A stretch of 64,000 nucleotides of DNA, taken from contig NC_040016.1 of NCBI RefSeq assembly GCF_000972845.2, forward strand, positions 10,994,701-11,058,700. The letters run 5' to 3'. The translations under genes and the position numbers were made by a program. Source of the stretch: Larimichthys crocea. Lineage: Eukaryota > Chordata > Actinopteri > Sciaenidae. Position 1 is the first letter of the stretch. Every line of letters begins with the position of its first letter. Shown here piece after piece: positions 23,911-38,437 of this stretch. The notes under the pieces were generated by a model. That model was not told the DNA's origin. It saw nothing but the letters and a program-made list of their open reading frames with translations, and ran no database searches.

Positions 23911-24329
23911 GTTGGAAACTTTAAGCCTTAATATAATTTGAACGGGTACGTTCAAATGAATTCACACGCACCTCACATTTGTCATGAATGGGAAAATTAG
24001 CTATAGAGACCGAAATAGTTTTCTGAAGCAGGCTGTAAACATGTTTATTTCTGCTGTGAAGTTTAATATGGGCACATGCATCTATGGGAGATTGGCTCAC
24101 TTCTGCAGAATTACAGTTTTTCCCATAAAAACCGCTTTAGAAATTAATGAAGCCTGACTGTAGTTTTAAATTAGAATTTAATTCAATTAAATAATGAGTG
24201 GTGGTGTGTATATATAAAAAAATATTAACTCTAATCTTAATTATCTACTATTTAGACAAACATAATTAAGCACCACACTCTACTACAAATTTACGAATGT
24301 GGAGGGAATTTGGGTGGAAAAATCGGACC

Positions 24330-24780
24330 CGTTTCTTCATCACACCTAAGATTTAAAAAAAAGTAGACAAAGTGCTACAGAATAATGTTGGCAGGCATGT
24401 GGGAGCAAAGAAGCTAACCATGCACATATTATGTATATATTTTCTGGATGTGCCCTAGGTTGTGCTCCTTTCTGGGATGATGTTGGTGCCATAATTAAAG
24501 ATATATTGTAGAGTATTAAATACTAAATTAAAGCAAAACTATGTACCTTGGAAATGTAACTGGAAAAGATAGATATATAGTCAAGATACTACGGATTGTG
24601 ACCAAGAAGACAATAACAAGGAACTGGTACAAGACTGAATCTCCTACCATAGAACAATGGCTAGGAATTGTAAGAGAAAAATACTGTATGGAAAAAAAAA
24701 TGAGAACGATGTCTCTGTTACAACATGAAAAAAATGGGTGTTGTATGACATAACGAAAGACATTTGAACTGAATACTGTA
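24330..24780 (+). mobile_element. Decayed L1-type LINE ORF2 C-terminal fragment
   Basis: Across frame breaks, the + strand reads like the cysteine-rich end of an L1 ORF2 protein. There is an HAHI motif, then CALGCAPFWDDVGAIIKDIL, and downstream WYKTESPTIEQWLGIVREKY. The pattern of a CxxC-like and H-(x)4-C segment followed by FW and an amphipathic tail fits the family. Stops and frameshifts show it is dead. Confidence 0.6.
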
Positions 24781-24807
24781 TAAATCTGATTTGTACTCTA
24801 CTATATA

Positions 24808-24905
24808 GAGTCAAGTCAACTTTATTGTCAATGCTGCTATATGTATAGGACATACAGAGATATATATTATATTTCAATATACATGAAATATAAAATCTAA
24901 AAAAA
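24808..24905 (-). repeat. LINE 3' tail fragment, copy 1
   Basis: The segment starting GTCAAGTCAACTTTATTGTC and continuing through GACATACAGAGATA is repeated at 25502-25600 in the same orientation. Reversed, it ends with GACAATAAAGTTGACTT, as expected for a LINE 3' end on the minus strand. The two copies bracket a different LINE tail. Confidence 0.65.
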
Positions 24906-25007
24906 ATGAAAGCTATATTGGGGTATGAAATACTAAATTAAGACAGACATGCAAGAAGTAAATAGACACCTTCATTCAAATTCAAATTAAAGGTGTCTAT
25001 TTCAGAA

Positions 25008-25440
25008 TCAGAAGTACTTTATTAATCCCCGTAGGGAAATTGTTTTTGTTACCGCAGCTCCCAAACTGTAAGTGATAGCAAGTGATAGCAAAAAAAAACA
25101 ATAGTAAGAAACAAAACTTTAACAATATACCCTATACAATATCCTATTTTAAACAATATATACACACTATATACACATGTATAAATAACAGTTAAATAGA
25201 ACCAGTGACAGTAACAGTAAAAAATAAAAAACAAGTAACAGTGAGGTAACAATGAGATATGAGATAGTTTAGTTTTGAAATAAATAACAGTTAAATAGAG
25301 CCAGTAACAGTAATAGTAAAAAAAATAAAAAAAACAAGTAACAGTGAGATATGAATAATTTAGTTTTGAGATCAATAACAGTTAAATAGAACCAGTGACA
25401 GTATATTAAAAACCAAGTAGCAGTGAACTGTGCAATATGT
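25008..25440 (-). repeat. Rex1/CR1-like LINE 3' tail with internal tandem repeats
   Basis: It begins CAGAATCAGAAGTACTTTAT and continues TAATCCCCGTAGGGAAATTG, the reverse complement of a fish LINE 3' end. From about 25180 a unit of roughly 85-95 bp (AACAGTTAAATAGAACCAGT and following A-rich bases) is repeated three times. Relatives occur at 48640-49935, 59698-60095 and 62345-63290. Confidence 0.7.
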
Positions 25441-25501
25441 ACATCAAAGCTTTATAAAGAGTTTAGTGGAGATTTATTTACTTCTTGCATGTCTGTGTAG
25501 A

Positions 25502-25600
25502 ATCAAGTCATGCCAACTTTATTGTCAATGCTGCTGTATGTACAGGACATACAGAGATACATCATATATATATATGAAATATATAAAGAAATCTAAAAAA
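25502..25600 (-). repeat. LINE 3' tail fragment, copy 2
   Basis: Second copy of the 24808-24905 element, same orientation, with a few substitutions and a TATATATA expansion. It directly follows an inverted copy of the 24943-24962 sequence, so its left edge marks a rearrangement or insertion boundary. Confidence 0.65.
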
Positions 25601-25789
25601 AATAAAAAATCTAAGCAAAATCTGGCAAATCTAAAAGATTAAATCTAAAAATATGAATATGGATACCTGCAGCCATGACTGTTGATACTGTTTTATTTAT
25701 GTGTATTGCTTTTTCTTTGTTGTCTCTTGTGTTAAACTTAATAAACATTACAGTTTAAAAAAAAAAACATCTCGGTGTTTTATTTTGAA

Positions 25790-26043
25790 AAGCGTAGCCG
25801 GAAGTGTGTGTGTGTTAAACGAAAGCAGGTAGTTATGAGCTGCGCACGTGTGTGTGTTAAACGAAAGCAGGTAGTTATGAGCTGCGCACTGTAGGGGATC
25901 ATCTATGGTGGAGCTGCAGAGAGGGTGTGTGTGTCGATGACAAAGCTGACAAATATTATAAACTGTCTTCTTCAGACCAGACCTAACTTTGGTTAAACGC
26001 CACAACTCGGAGTTAGGTGAGGCCGAAGCCTGGCGTTCAGCTG
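25790..26043 (+). promoter_or_regulatory. Probable promoter and non-coding exon 1 of the C1orf159 homologue
   Basis: A consensus ETS/GABPA site CCGGAAGT lies at 25798-25805, directly before a 42-bp direct repeat (TTAAACGAAAGCAGGTAGTT within each unit, starting about 25805 and 25847). The first exon probably ends at 26043, where GTTCAGCTG is followed by the donor GTGAGT. There is no TATA box, which fits a housekeeping-type promoter. Start site and exon limits are inferred. Confidence 0.5.
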
Positions 26044-26944
26044 GTGAGTTAACTTTTGTGTTTCCAACATTCAGCAACGTGCAGCTGCTGCGGTCTGTGA
26101 CTGTAAACACAGTCGATCATTTAAAAACAAAAAAAGGGATTGAGCGTTTAACAGATGAGCTGATGTGTGTGTGTGTGTTTGTGTGTGTGACGCTGACATC
26201 GGTGTGTTAGCTCGAGCTGCTAGCACGCGACATAACTTCATCACAGTGACAGGTGAAGCTAGCTGAACACCTTTTCATGTCCTGCGTAACAACTCACACA
26301 CTGACTGTGATGCCTCACCCTTATAATAATCATGTCATGGTGTAAAAGTTAAAGTTTGAACGCAGAGACAGGAAAGTGTGTGTGGGCTGTTTACTCACGT
26401 TGTTATGACTGGTGACTCATTTTTATAGTTTGGGAGCAGCGTCAAGATAAGTACAAAGTGTTTGTGTTTACCCTCAGACAATTCATACATTCACCTGGAA
26501 ATCTGGATATTGCATAAACATAACGAGGGGAGATAAACTTGTAAATAAAAACTCTAAATTGGGGGAAATAATTCAAAGTAAAAGCACCCTTTGCAAGGAA
26601 CCTCAAAAGATATTATTCAACTTCAACTTTATTTATTTATATAGCACCTTTAATACAGAATTGTAGCTTCACAGAGCAGAGCAAAAACAGACTAACAGAT
26701 CTTAAGGTGAAAGAGCAGTTGCATGAAAAACTACAGGTTAGAAGAAAAGTAAAAAGCATAAAAACTACAACAACAAAACAAATAAGAAGAAAAATTAAGA
26801 CCTTTAGAATAAAAAGCATAATTTAAGAACAGTTGCAGCTAGATATTGTTTATAATGCTGCCAAGCTTTGACCAAATGAAATACGGTTTAGAATAAAAAG
26901 TATTTGATTGAAAGAATAACTAAACATGACTCCAGGATGGAAGC

Positions 26945-27185
26945 ACGATACCATCCATCCATTTATTTTCTGTAACCACAAGGGGACTGGAGCCTTTCCC
27001 TCCTGACTTAGGCGAGAGAGAGAGAGAGAGAGGCGGGGTGCATCCTGGGCGAGTCGCCAGCTCATCACAGGGCACACAGGGACAAACACTCACGTTCACA
27101 CCTATCGGTAATTTACAGTCACCAATTAACATGTGTTTGGATCGAGTACACCCAGAGAGAATCCACGCAGACACGATACCCTTGA
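26945..27185 (-). repeat. Fish interspersed repeat with GGAT tail, inverted copy
   Basis: It starts CCATCCATCCATTTATTTTC and contains GAGTCGCCAGCTCATCACAG and CAGTCACCAATTAACATG, the reverse complement of the element at 4785-5025. A (GA)n tract lies inside at about 27013-27032. It sits in the first intron of the C1orf159 homologue. Confidence 0.7.
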
Positions 27186-27413
27186 CACCCAGCCCTTGTT
27201 GTTTTATTTTGTAAACGGCTCATTCCTCAGGACAGGAAATTACCTTAAACACACATTTGTGAGATAAATACTCAACCAGTCAAACAGCATTTTATCTGAT
27301 CACCTTTCTTTTCTTGTAAGGCTAAATGAGGGGTAAAGGTATGTGTCCAAAAATGTTCTTTGTGAAAGTCTAATCTAATTTAAGTCTGTTTTATCTGCAA
27401 GGGTTCTTCGAAT

Positions 27414-29617
<2,204 letters not shown>

Positions 29618-32399
29618 AGGTGCAAAGGGAGGGATGGTGCAGGTAGGAGAGAACGCTCAGGAACGATGTTCATGTTAAGGTTCACCGGCGTGAGGGAAAA
29701 GACCAGTTGACTCGTACACAAGTGGCCAAATTGAACTGTAGCTGCTTCTGCTGCATTCTTGTCACCAAGAGTATCATTTCTGTTTTTTAAGTATCGGCAG
29801 CCAGTAATTAACATAAATATGCCCAACTTAAATATCCAATGGAAATGTATTGTATTCTCCTCATGCAGCACTACAGGATCACTGCTTTGTTTTTTTTTAG
29901 TCTGAACACTGTCATTAAATAGTTTTTTATCTGCTGAAAACACTGAAAGTGACGGGTCTGTTAAAGGAATAGTTTGACACTTAAGGAAGTATACTTATTG
30001 CTCATCTGAATTTATATCTTTTTTTCATAGTCTGTAAAAACTGAAGTGGAAACAACCCAACACAAGATTTAACGTGCCGATGAGTGAGCTGTTGAGGTGC
30101 TGTTGCAGTGCCAGGCTAGGTTTCCCCCTGTATTTATGCTAAGCAGCTGCAGATACAAGACACAGACATGAGATCGTCAAACTGTTGCTTTTTATGAATC
30201 GAGCCAAGACAACGTGACAGCCCAGAAATATATATTTTAGGCTAGCTAATCAGGTTTTTGTGATATTTATTTGAATTTTGTATCTGTGCACTGATTTTAA
30301 TCCGAGGAGCAGGATATGGATTTGATTAATGGCACTTCTGGTGGATTGGGACGATCACTGGAGACCCTGTACAGATGATTCTTCATTGATTTTTGTGTTT
30401 TTTTTTTTATTATTGTTGCATTTGTATTTATTATTTTTTGCAAACTTAACCAAGCTGAATGTATTACACACGCGTGCAACAAATCGTGCACCATGCATTC
30501 CACGACAGACCCAGTCAATCAGGACAGATTGAAAGTCATTAAACAAAATCAGTTTTTTGATCCTGCAAAAACTTCTAATTTCATTAAGTCAATTTAAATT
30601 CCAATATATTTTAATTACCAAATCCCTGTGCACTTTATTTGTCTGAGATCATCAGCTAATTTTTAAAAGAAACACTCTCTTTTTTTGTTGTTGTTCTTGT
30701 TGTATAGATGGCAACATTATTGTTGCATTGTGAACATTACTTGACTACTATTAACTTTTGCCAAATGTTGTCTGAAGAAAATGGCTTTTACTGAGTGCCA
30801 TTACTGTGATTATTGTGCCATAATTAGCTTTAAACGCAGCCAGGAAACGTTCAGTGATGACATGAAGAATAATTGGGTATTTGAATTATATCCAGTGGCC
30901 TTTACTGTACACAACTCTAAAACAAGGCTAGTTATCCATGTTTCATTTGCTACATGGTATTTTATTTCTTATAGTTTTATACCTTGACAACAATAAGGCT
31001 GTAAAGAGTTAATCCTGTCCTCAGTATAGGTGAAGCCATATGAAGTGAACCAGATAAAAGGCAGCAACCATTCCATGAATATTCCTCTTTTTTGCTTCAT
31101 CTGTCTGCTGTTGTACAGACAACCATAAGCTGAATACATGTACATATTGTTTTATACAAATGACATATTGTTTTTGTAATGATGTTCTTTCTAGTTCGCC
31201 ATGAAGAATGTTCTGAAGATGTATGAAATGTTTGGAGAAATAAAGCACCTTTCCATAACTATTGTTTCCCTCTGTGTCACAAGCTTAAACTTCATATTGT
31301 CCAAAGACAAATTTGATACTGTATGTTTATTTTGTGTTTCATGCTGCTAATAATAAACAATTCCTCACCATGTGCCAGACAAGAATATTTTCTTATAATA
31401 ATTTTTACGCGACTGACAAGTTATTCTGACAATTTAATGCTGAATTAAAACAGAAATGAAAGTTCTTATCTTAATTTGTAAAGGCCTAATGTGTAAGATT
31501 TAGGCAGATTTATTGGCAGAGTGTGGCAGAGCTGAAATATAATATTCATAACTATGTTGTCAGTGTATAATCACCTGAAAGTAAGAATCATTGTGTTGTT
31601 GTGACCTTAAAATGACCCTTTTATATATAAAGAGGTAGCAGGTCCTTCTCCATGGAGTCTGCTATGTTACCCAGTCATGTTTCTACAGTAGCCCAGAACA
31701 GACAAACAAAACACTGGCTCCAGACAGGACCCTACGCGTTTGTTTTAGAGTTTCACGGCCACAATAGTTTCCCCACATGCCTGGTAGATCAAGAGGTGAG
31801 TTTGTCGGGATTTATTTATAGATGTAGTCCAAAATCATTTTGAATATTACAATGTTTTTGCTTCAGAGTGGATTTAAAAAATATTTCTACTTAAAACAAA
31901 AATTAACATTTTGATGTTGATGCTATCTTGACAGAAAAAGGTTAGTAAATGCGGCCATATTTTCAGTGTTTAAAGGGAGACAGGTGCTTTTTCACAGTAG
32001 AAATATTTAACAATCATGTATTTCATATAAAAGTGTGGAGAATCTAGTCAAGGTTTTGAAGGCTGACTGACTGAGGCTATATATTAAATACTGGGATTGT
32101 TATTACACTTCAAGTTTTAGTGATAAAGTATTTGGGGGGGGGGTATATAATTAAAACTTGATTTTAAATATTCAAAATGCCATCTGGTACAGTAATAGAA
32201 AAAGAAAAAAGAATGCATAACTTCATAAAAAAGATGGCATTTTAAATAAATGTGTAATAAATGTATACAACATCCATTATGGTAACAAAATGTATCCTTG
32301 TCTTATCAATTCTATCAAGTTAATAATGTAATTGATTATTGATCTCACCTCTAATAAATGTAAGAGGGCTTCATACCTCATACCTTTGGTAATGGAGGG
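29618..32399. other. 3' UTR and intergenic region before perm1
   Basis: Probably a long 3' UTR of the C1orf159 homologue, with candidate poly(A) signals at 31239-31244 and near 31349. It holds simple T-rich tracts and no ORF with splice context or recognisable similarity. A run of nine or ten G lies near 32132. Confidence 0.5.
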
Positions 32400-32574
32400 G
32401 CAGACGTTTGCACGAGCAGCTACATGTGACTGGACATACTCCTCTATTTATAACATCTAAGAGCAAGGACCCGGTGTGACATATGCAAGGGCAGACGGAC
32501 ATCAGAGCTGAAATGTCACCACAGGGAGAAAGTAGTGACACCTTCAAACTGGACTCTTCGTCCGTCTGCTACAG
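32400..32574 (+). promoter_or_regulatory. Probable perm1 promoter and non-coding first exon
   Basis: A perfect MEF2-type site CTATTTATAA (YTAWWWWTAR) lies at 32444-32453 and could also act as a TATA-like element. An E-box CATGTG is at 32423-32428. The exon probably ends at 32574, where CTGCTACAG meets the donor GTAGGT. The second exon starts after TTATTGTCAG near 33730 and holds the ATG. Muscle-type sites fit PERM1, a known muscle-enriched gene. Transcription start is inferred. Confidence 0.5.
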
Positions 32575-33754
32575 GTAGGTTCTTATATGTTATACTACAT
32601 AAACTTTACACAACGTTAACAAGAATGTGCTGCAGCTATGCGCGTTGGTTGTTTTAATACTGTAAATAAGACCTTTAATGACTTTGACATAGAAAAGATG
32701 GAGTCTAATATCAATGTCCATTATAGTGAAGATGAAAGTGTTTATAATAACTAAATAAATCTTCCCTGTAGCTAAAACAATAAACAAATAAATGTTTTGA
32801 TCAAATACAAAATATAATATGAATTTTAAAGGTAAAATTGCCCTTAAAGTTCTTCTTATATTTTGATGTGATATCTATTATTTTATGTTTATATCAGTCA
32901 ATCAGTGTATTTTCTCACGTCTTAACCCCTCCCCCTCGAGTTTGTTTGTTAAGTGATACAGTATGTTGTAGTCTGACATTGGACAGCTGAATTTTTCATA
33001 TCAGGTCATATGACTAAGAGCGCGGCGGCAGAGTATTTTGGGGTCTGTTATGGAGCCTGTGACCACGGTGTCCTGGTGTTGTTGTTGCTGCTCTCTGACT
33101 TCTTCACCTCTGAAGCTTTGAACGTACAGGAGTTTGTTTGTGCTTTCTGCACAACTGTTTCCTAATGACAGCTGATTACAAGCACCGTTAAGCTTCAGAC
33201 AAATGCATGCTCTATATTTAACTCAAATGTGTTGATGGAAGTTTAACTATAACCCAGCAGAGGTATTAAGAATGTACTACTGCACACCGCATAAAGCCAT
33301 TTTCATTATCCTGCATGCAAGATATATAAATCTCAGTGGTGTAGTACCAGATTTATGCAGGTATACCTGTTGCTCTTCAGTCAGCATTGGGTATCGTCAT
33401 TTTTTTGGCATGACATAGTTAAACTCAGGGTATTTATTGGAGAATCTGCACCTCTTCTATGGCTAATGTTGATTTGATAATGGTCCTCATGCCCTGAAGT
33501 CAAGCAGCACAACATGAGCGACAATGTGCAAATACGACTGGGATATGATTGGGTGATTTAATATGCAAGAGTAGTCTTACATTATTATTTATAACACCGG
33601 GTGTTTATCCTTTGCTGGACAGGCCTTGGAGGGGGGCATGAATTAAGAGTATACCCACTTCTCCAGGCACCACTGCCAAATATGCAACCTTCCAACACTA
33701 ATCTTTATGTTTTCTCTTATTATTGTCAGATTGTGGAGCATGTGAGGTATCAAA

Positions 33755-36700
33755 ATGGATGATTTAGATCACAGCATGCGCATTGCAGAATATGACTGGG
33801 TGAGCTTCTATGACGACAGTGAGGAGTGTGGTCTGCTGCAGCCTTCGCTCGCCTGGCCTGATAACTCAAGCCTAAGTGATTCAGAGGATTCAGAACTCAA
33901 GTTCAACGCTGGCCAACAGGAGCCGCGGCAGAGCCCTGCTGCAAACAGCGATGAAGCTGAAAGCAACGCAGCAGGATGCTGCATGGAAGAAGTGCAGATT
34001 AATCAGAGTGGCTCAGCAGGAGAACAAGATCTTGCAGCAAAAGCTGAAGAAGATACACTGGTGAAGCCTGACGTATGCCTTGGTTATGCTGAAGGAAATA
34101 CCATGAAGACAGAGGAGGTGTTCTTGAGGACTGCAGAGGAGACAAATGAAAGCGTCACAACCACACTGCAAACTGACGTGAAAAGGGAGAGTGACACATC
34201 TATACATGGACCTGACCTACTTTGTTGCAACCAAACAGAAGAGATAGTGAAGGAGTCACACACCTCAGACAGAGCTGCGAGCGAGGGTGTGAGCATCGTC
34301 ACTTTAAGAGCAGAGAAAGAGCGCTGGTTCGTGACACTGAATGACATTCCTGCACGACAGCGAGTGCGTGCCACGTCTGTGAAAAAAAAACGAAGACAAA
34401 AAAAACCTTGTAAGAACAATCACGTGTGCAGAACCCTCGGGCAGGAGAAATCGCTTGAAAATAGCTCGGAGTTAAAAATAACCAAAGATAATAATGAATC
34501 TGAAGGAGGAAGAGAGAGAGAGTGTGTCACACAATCGAACCAAAACTCAGGAGGGTATCCGAGTGTTGAAGGAAAACCTGAGAGCGCTCAGACGGGAGTC
34601 ATTTCAGAGGTATCGCAGATGTGTTTAACATCTGGTGAAGGAGACAATTTGTCAGAACAACTGGTAGCGCCTCATCTCTCTGAGCCAACCATACACGGAA
34701 AGAAACACGAGACAAACAGCTCAGCATCCACATCACATGACACATTTACAGACAAAGAGCCTTCACGGATGGACAGCGTGGAGTCTGACGAGCTTGGAGA
34801 CAGCGCTGAGTTCTTCTCCACTCACAGTTACGATTCTGAAAGCTATCTGTCAGCTACTGAGTCGGTGGAGGAACCTCTGCATCCTCCCATGGAAAGTCAG
34901 CAACTGCAGAGCTCATCACCTCTGACAAAAAACTGCTCGACTGAGAATACAGACGCTGACGATACACAGGACAGAGAAGTGCATTCTTGTCATAGCACTG
35001 TCTCTTGCAATGTAACTCATAACTGTGAAGTTTATGAAAGCACCGGCGTTGAGCCTACTTTCACATTTCCATGTGTTACCCAAAGTGTGAACAAAATGCC
35101 AGATGACAGCTCCACATGTGATAACGACACACACAGCACGGTGCTCCACACGCCCTCGGATACACCTGGATTTCAAAAGCATGACATCAATCTTTCAGCA
35201 TCTGGTTGCTCTTCAGGAGATCAGTTCAGTCTTCCCTCTGTCCCCGATGTCATCCTAACACCTTGTTCTGTGGCTGACAGCCCCGAGACATATGCCGAAG
35301 CCGTGGGCAACACTCGACCTGTGTTCGCAATTTCTGCTTTTTGGGATGAAATGGAAAAATTGACCATAAATGACATTTTGCAGCTCAGAGTGGGTAGAAG
35401 CACACCGCCTAGAGACATGCAAGAAACAGCGAGACCAAATGTAGATGACTTCCCAAGAAACGAGAGTTCTTTGGTTGACACTGGGGAGTATAATTCGTCT
35501 GATGGTGGTCTAATGGATACCGACACCACTGACTCGGACTATTTCACGCAGACTGACGAATCCAAACCAGATCGCTCAAGCTGTGACTTTTCCAGCTCCG
35601 ATTTTGAAGAGGAGTACTGGCAGTTTCTTGGCACCAGCAGGAACTCCAGTCCTGACCCTCAAAGCAAAAACCAACAAAGGACAAAGGACTCTTGTTTCTT
35701 TGCACGTGAAGAAGAGGACTCCACAGGCTCTGAGGGAAAGGAGACGCCTGTACCTTCAGAAGACTTTGCAGGGGAAGGTTTTGAGGATCAGGACTCCAAC
35801 GGTTTGATTTCAAGTGACCTTGCATGGCCAAGACGGATAACAAAAAGCAAAAGTGTGCGCAACATACGAGATCTTAACACAGAGGATTTATCTTCGCGGT
35901 TGTTGCTTGGTAATGATGAGAACAGTCCGCTCCTCAGCAGCTGTCCATCCCTGGAGGAAAATTTGGTTTTAAAATCAAGTGACAGCCTGGAGACACTAAT
36001 ACCTGCACATTTTCTATCCAACACGGACATACTGGATGAACATACTCAAATAACCTTCCCTGATGTGTTTTTCACAGAAGATAAAGTAAAGACAGACTCC
36101 CGGTGCATCACTGTCTATGATCCAGAGGACATCTCAGTGGCTCCTATGTTTGACTACACTGTTTGTGCGTTCAGGGATGAAACGTCTTTCTCCTCCCTCA
36201 GTGAGTCCCAGTGCAGCGAAGAGAAACCCATCCCCATTTTCTCTTGCTGTCATCCTACCGTCAGAGAACTCACAATCCCAAATCCGGGCTATGTTTTCCT
36301 GAGTGCAGGCTGCAAAGAGAGAGGTGAAATCTCTCCAATCAAAGTTGTGTCTCGCTCGTTGATCCAGGACATCAGTTATAGGACGTCTGCAGCGTCAGGA
36401 TTTCACAGCTGGAAAAGTTTCTTGTCCATAAGGAAGATTCGGTTCCAGGACAAAGGTAGCATCTGGTGCAGTGAGTCCGGTGCCTGGGTGTTTCCAGCTG
36501 AGGCTGAGAAGATTACCATCAAGACAGCCGATCCACCAATAACTGCGGTCATTGAAGGGACCGTCTGTTCAACTCCTTCTCAGTTGTGTAGAGAGCTAGC
36601 CATGCAGCAGAGGATTTTGGAAACCATACAGACAACAAGTAAGTATGCACTGCACTGAATGTTAAATAAATACATCCGAAGCAAAACTACAACTGAATGA

Positions 36701-37408
36701 AACGTGCATCTTTATGACTCTGACAGGGCGAGAAGGCATCTTCTCCACACTGAAGCAGTCAGATATGTGTTTGGTCTGCATTGCTTTTGCCTCCTGGGTA
36801 TTAAGATCCTCCGATCCAGAGGCTGCTGATACCTGGAAAGCAGGTATGAAACTCACAAATACAACATTAGAAGCCCATAAAAATGTCTATGGACTTCCTC
36901 CTATTAGCCAGAACAAGAGCAGAAAATATGTTTGAAAGGTAGAACAGTTCATTTACATAACATAGTTTTTCTGTCTTTGCTTTTACTTACTGGTTTGATG
37001 TGGGCGAGGTTCCGTTGTGAAAAGTTGAAAATACCTGTGCACCAATCAGAGTTCATCAATACTAGATTCTGATGGCTGAGTTTTTGAACCTTTAATAACG
37101 AATAAATAAAAATGTTTTTGTTTAAGTTGGCACTTTTATCCTTCTCTATATTGCCTGTATGCTGCTTCATCACTCTTACATTACATGAAAAATCATTTCA
37201 GCTGTGATAGAATGAAGAATATTTTCAGGAGTTTTTACTATTGAACATGAAGAGCACTGTATAACTTGGTGAACTGACATCTACTTCTACAAACTAACCT
37301 TTATTGAACTCCTGTTCAGCTCTGCTAGCAAACGTGAGTGCACTATCGGCTATCCAGTACCTCCGGCAGTATGTGAAGAAGAAGAAGCCCTTTCAAGATG
37401 ATCCCTGA
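33755..37408 (+). CDS. perm1: PGC-1/ERR-induced regulator in muscle 1
   Basis: PERM1 promotes oxidative and mitochondrial gene expression in muscle and heart downstream of PGC-1 and ERR. One very large exon (33755-36638) is followed by 36727-36843 and 37320-37408, giving 1029 aa. The N-terminus is family-like (YDWVSFYDDSEECGLLQPSLA). Most of the protein is acidic, Ser/Thr-rich and low in structure. A basic patch occurs near residue 210 (VKKKRRQKKPCK) after a conserved ERWFVTLNDIPARQRVRA. The C-terminus is hydrophobic and conserved (DMCLVCIAFASWVLRSSDPE, then AALLANVSALSAIQYLR) and may contact membrane. A poly(A) signal lies at about 38318, and it is duplicated in tandem. The identity rests on both ends and on the 1p36-like neighbours, because the middle is poorly conserved. 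Confidence 0.88.
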
Positions 37409-38315
37409 TGCGTACACACACACACGAGATGTCATTTCCAAACATTTTCACTTGGGTCCATTGATGAATATACAGTATGTCTACTCTATATATACATGTC
37501 TACTGTCTCAGTGTATGCATTGGTTTCCAACAAACAATACAGCTTGTAAAGTTGAAGTTAGAAAGCTGATGATTTAGCCTGGAGCTTGTTGGACATTTTA
37601 GTTGAACAGATGCTGATACATGGACCAGTCTGTCAGTACAGAAGCTCAAACTTTTTAACATGTTGTTTGTGAACGCCCTGTTGTGCCTAAAAGGTGGCTT
37701 TGTACGTCATACAGCTGCAATCAAGTTAGAATGGCAGCTTGTAGAGTTTGAGCAGATGCAAAGTTTATGCAGAGGATAAAAAAAGGGATGAAAACCTTGT
37801 GTTGTAGATATTGGCCTGGTTTGTATGTATGCTGTAAGAAAAGATTCAGTAGGTGACTGCATGAGCTGTGTGATGGGAGAGCATTGTCTAAAACAGAGTT
37901 GTGAGTGTTTCAGAGTGATTTTCCATTTCATTCAAAGAATTTCTACTCGCCTGAAGAGGTAAACCTATCCAGTATTACACTATACAGTCGTTAAGATTTG
38001 AGACAAACCTGAAGATTTTTGTTCTTGTTGGCTGCTCCTGTAAAAAAAAAAAAACAATCCCTTTGATTCATCTCAGGACCCCCCAGGTTAGGAACCACTG
38101 GTCTAAAACTGAAGCCAGTGTATCTGCTGTGATGTAAAAACACACTGCATGTAAGCTTTAAGAATAGAAAATTCATAGCTTTGGCTATTTATATAAGCTG
38201 TTGTTGCCAGTGTTTCAAAATACTTTGTGTAAAGAGTGATTGTTGTCAGAATACTTCATATCTCTTGTCAAACAAGACTGGATACATATGATTTTACATA
38301 TATGACACATTTTGT

Positions 38316-38401
38316 GCAATAAAATGAACATCCCTCACTCCTCTCTGTCCAAGTTGATGCAATAAAATGAACATCCCTCACTCCTCTCTGTCCAAGTTGA
38401 T
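38316..38401. repeat. 43-bp tandem duplication carrying the perm1 poly(A) signal
   Basis: The unit GCAATAAAATGAACATCCCT, continuing through CTGTCCAAGTTGAT, is present twice head to tail at 38316-38358 and 38359-38401 without visible divergence. Each copy includes AATAAA. The first copy is the probable cleavage signal of perm1. Confidence 0.9.
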
Positions 38402-38437
38402 GGGTACACAAAGCAGCAGCACTAGCAGGAACTATAC

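Larger units (their letters stand above)
23552..25789. other. Repeat-rich spacer between iho1 and the C1orf159 homologue
   Basis: This region holds the iho1 upstream sequence with a strong hairpin, a decayed L1-type fragment (about 24330-24780), and several LINE 3' tails (24808-24905, 25008-25440, 25502-25600). A T-rich/A-rich tract ends near 25766. No conserved coding exon is seen. It is also the point where the human 3p21-like gene block meets the human 1p36-like block. Confidence 0.6.
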
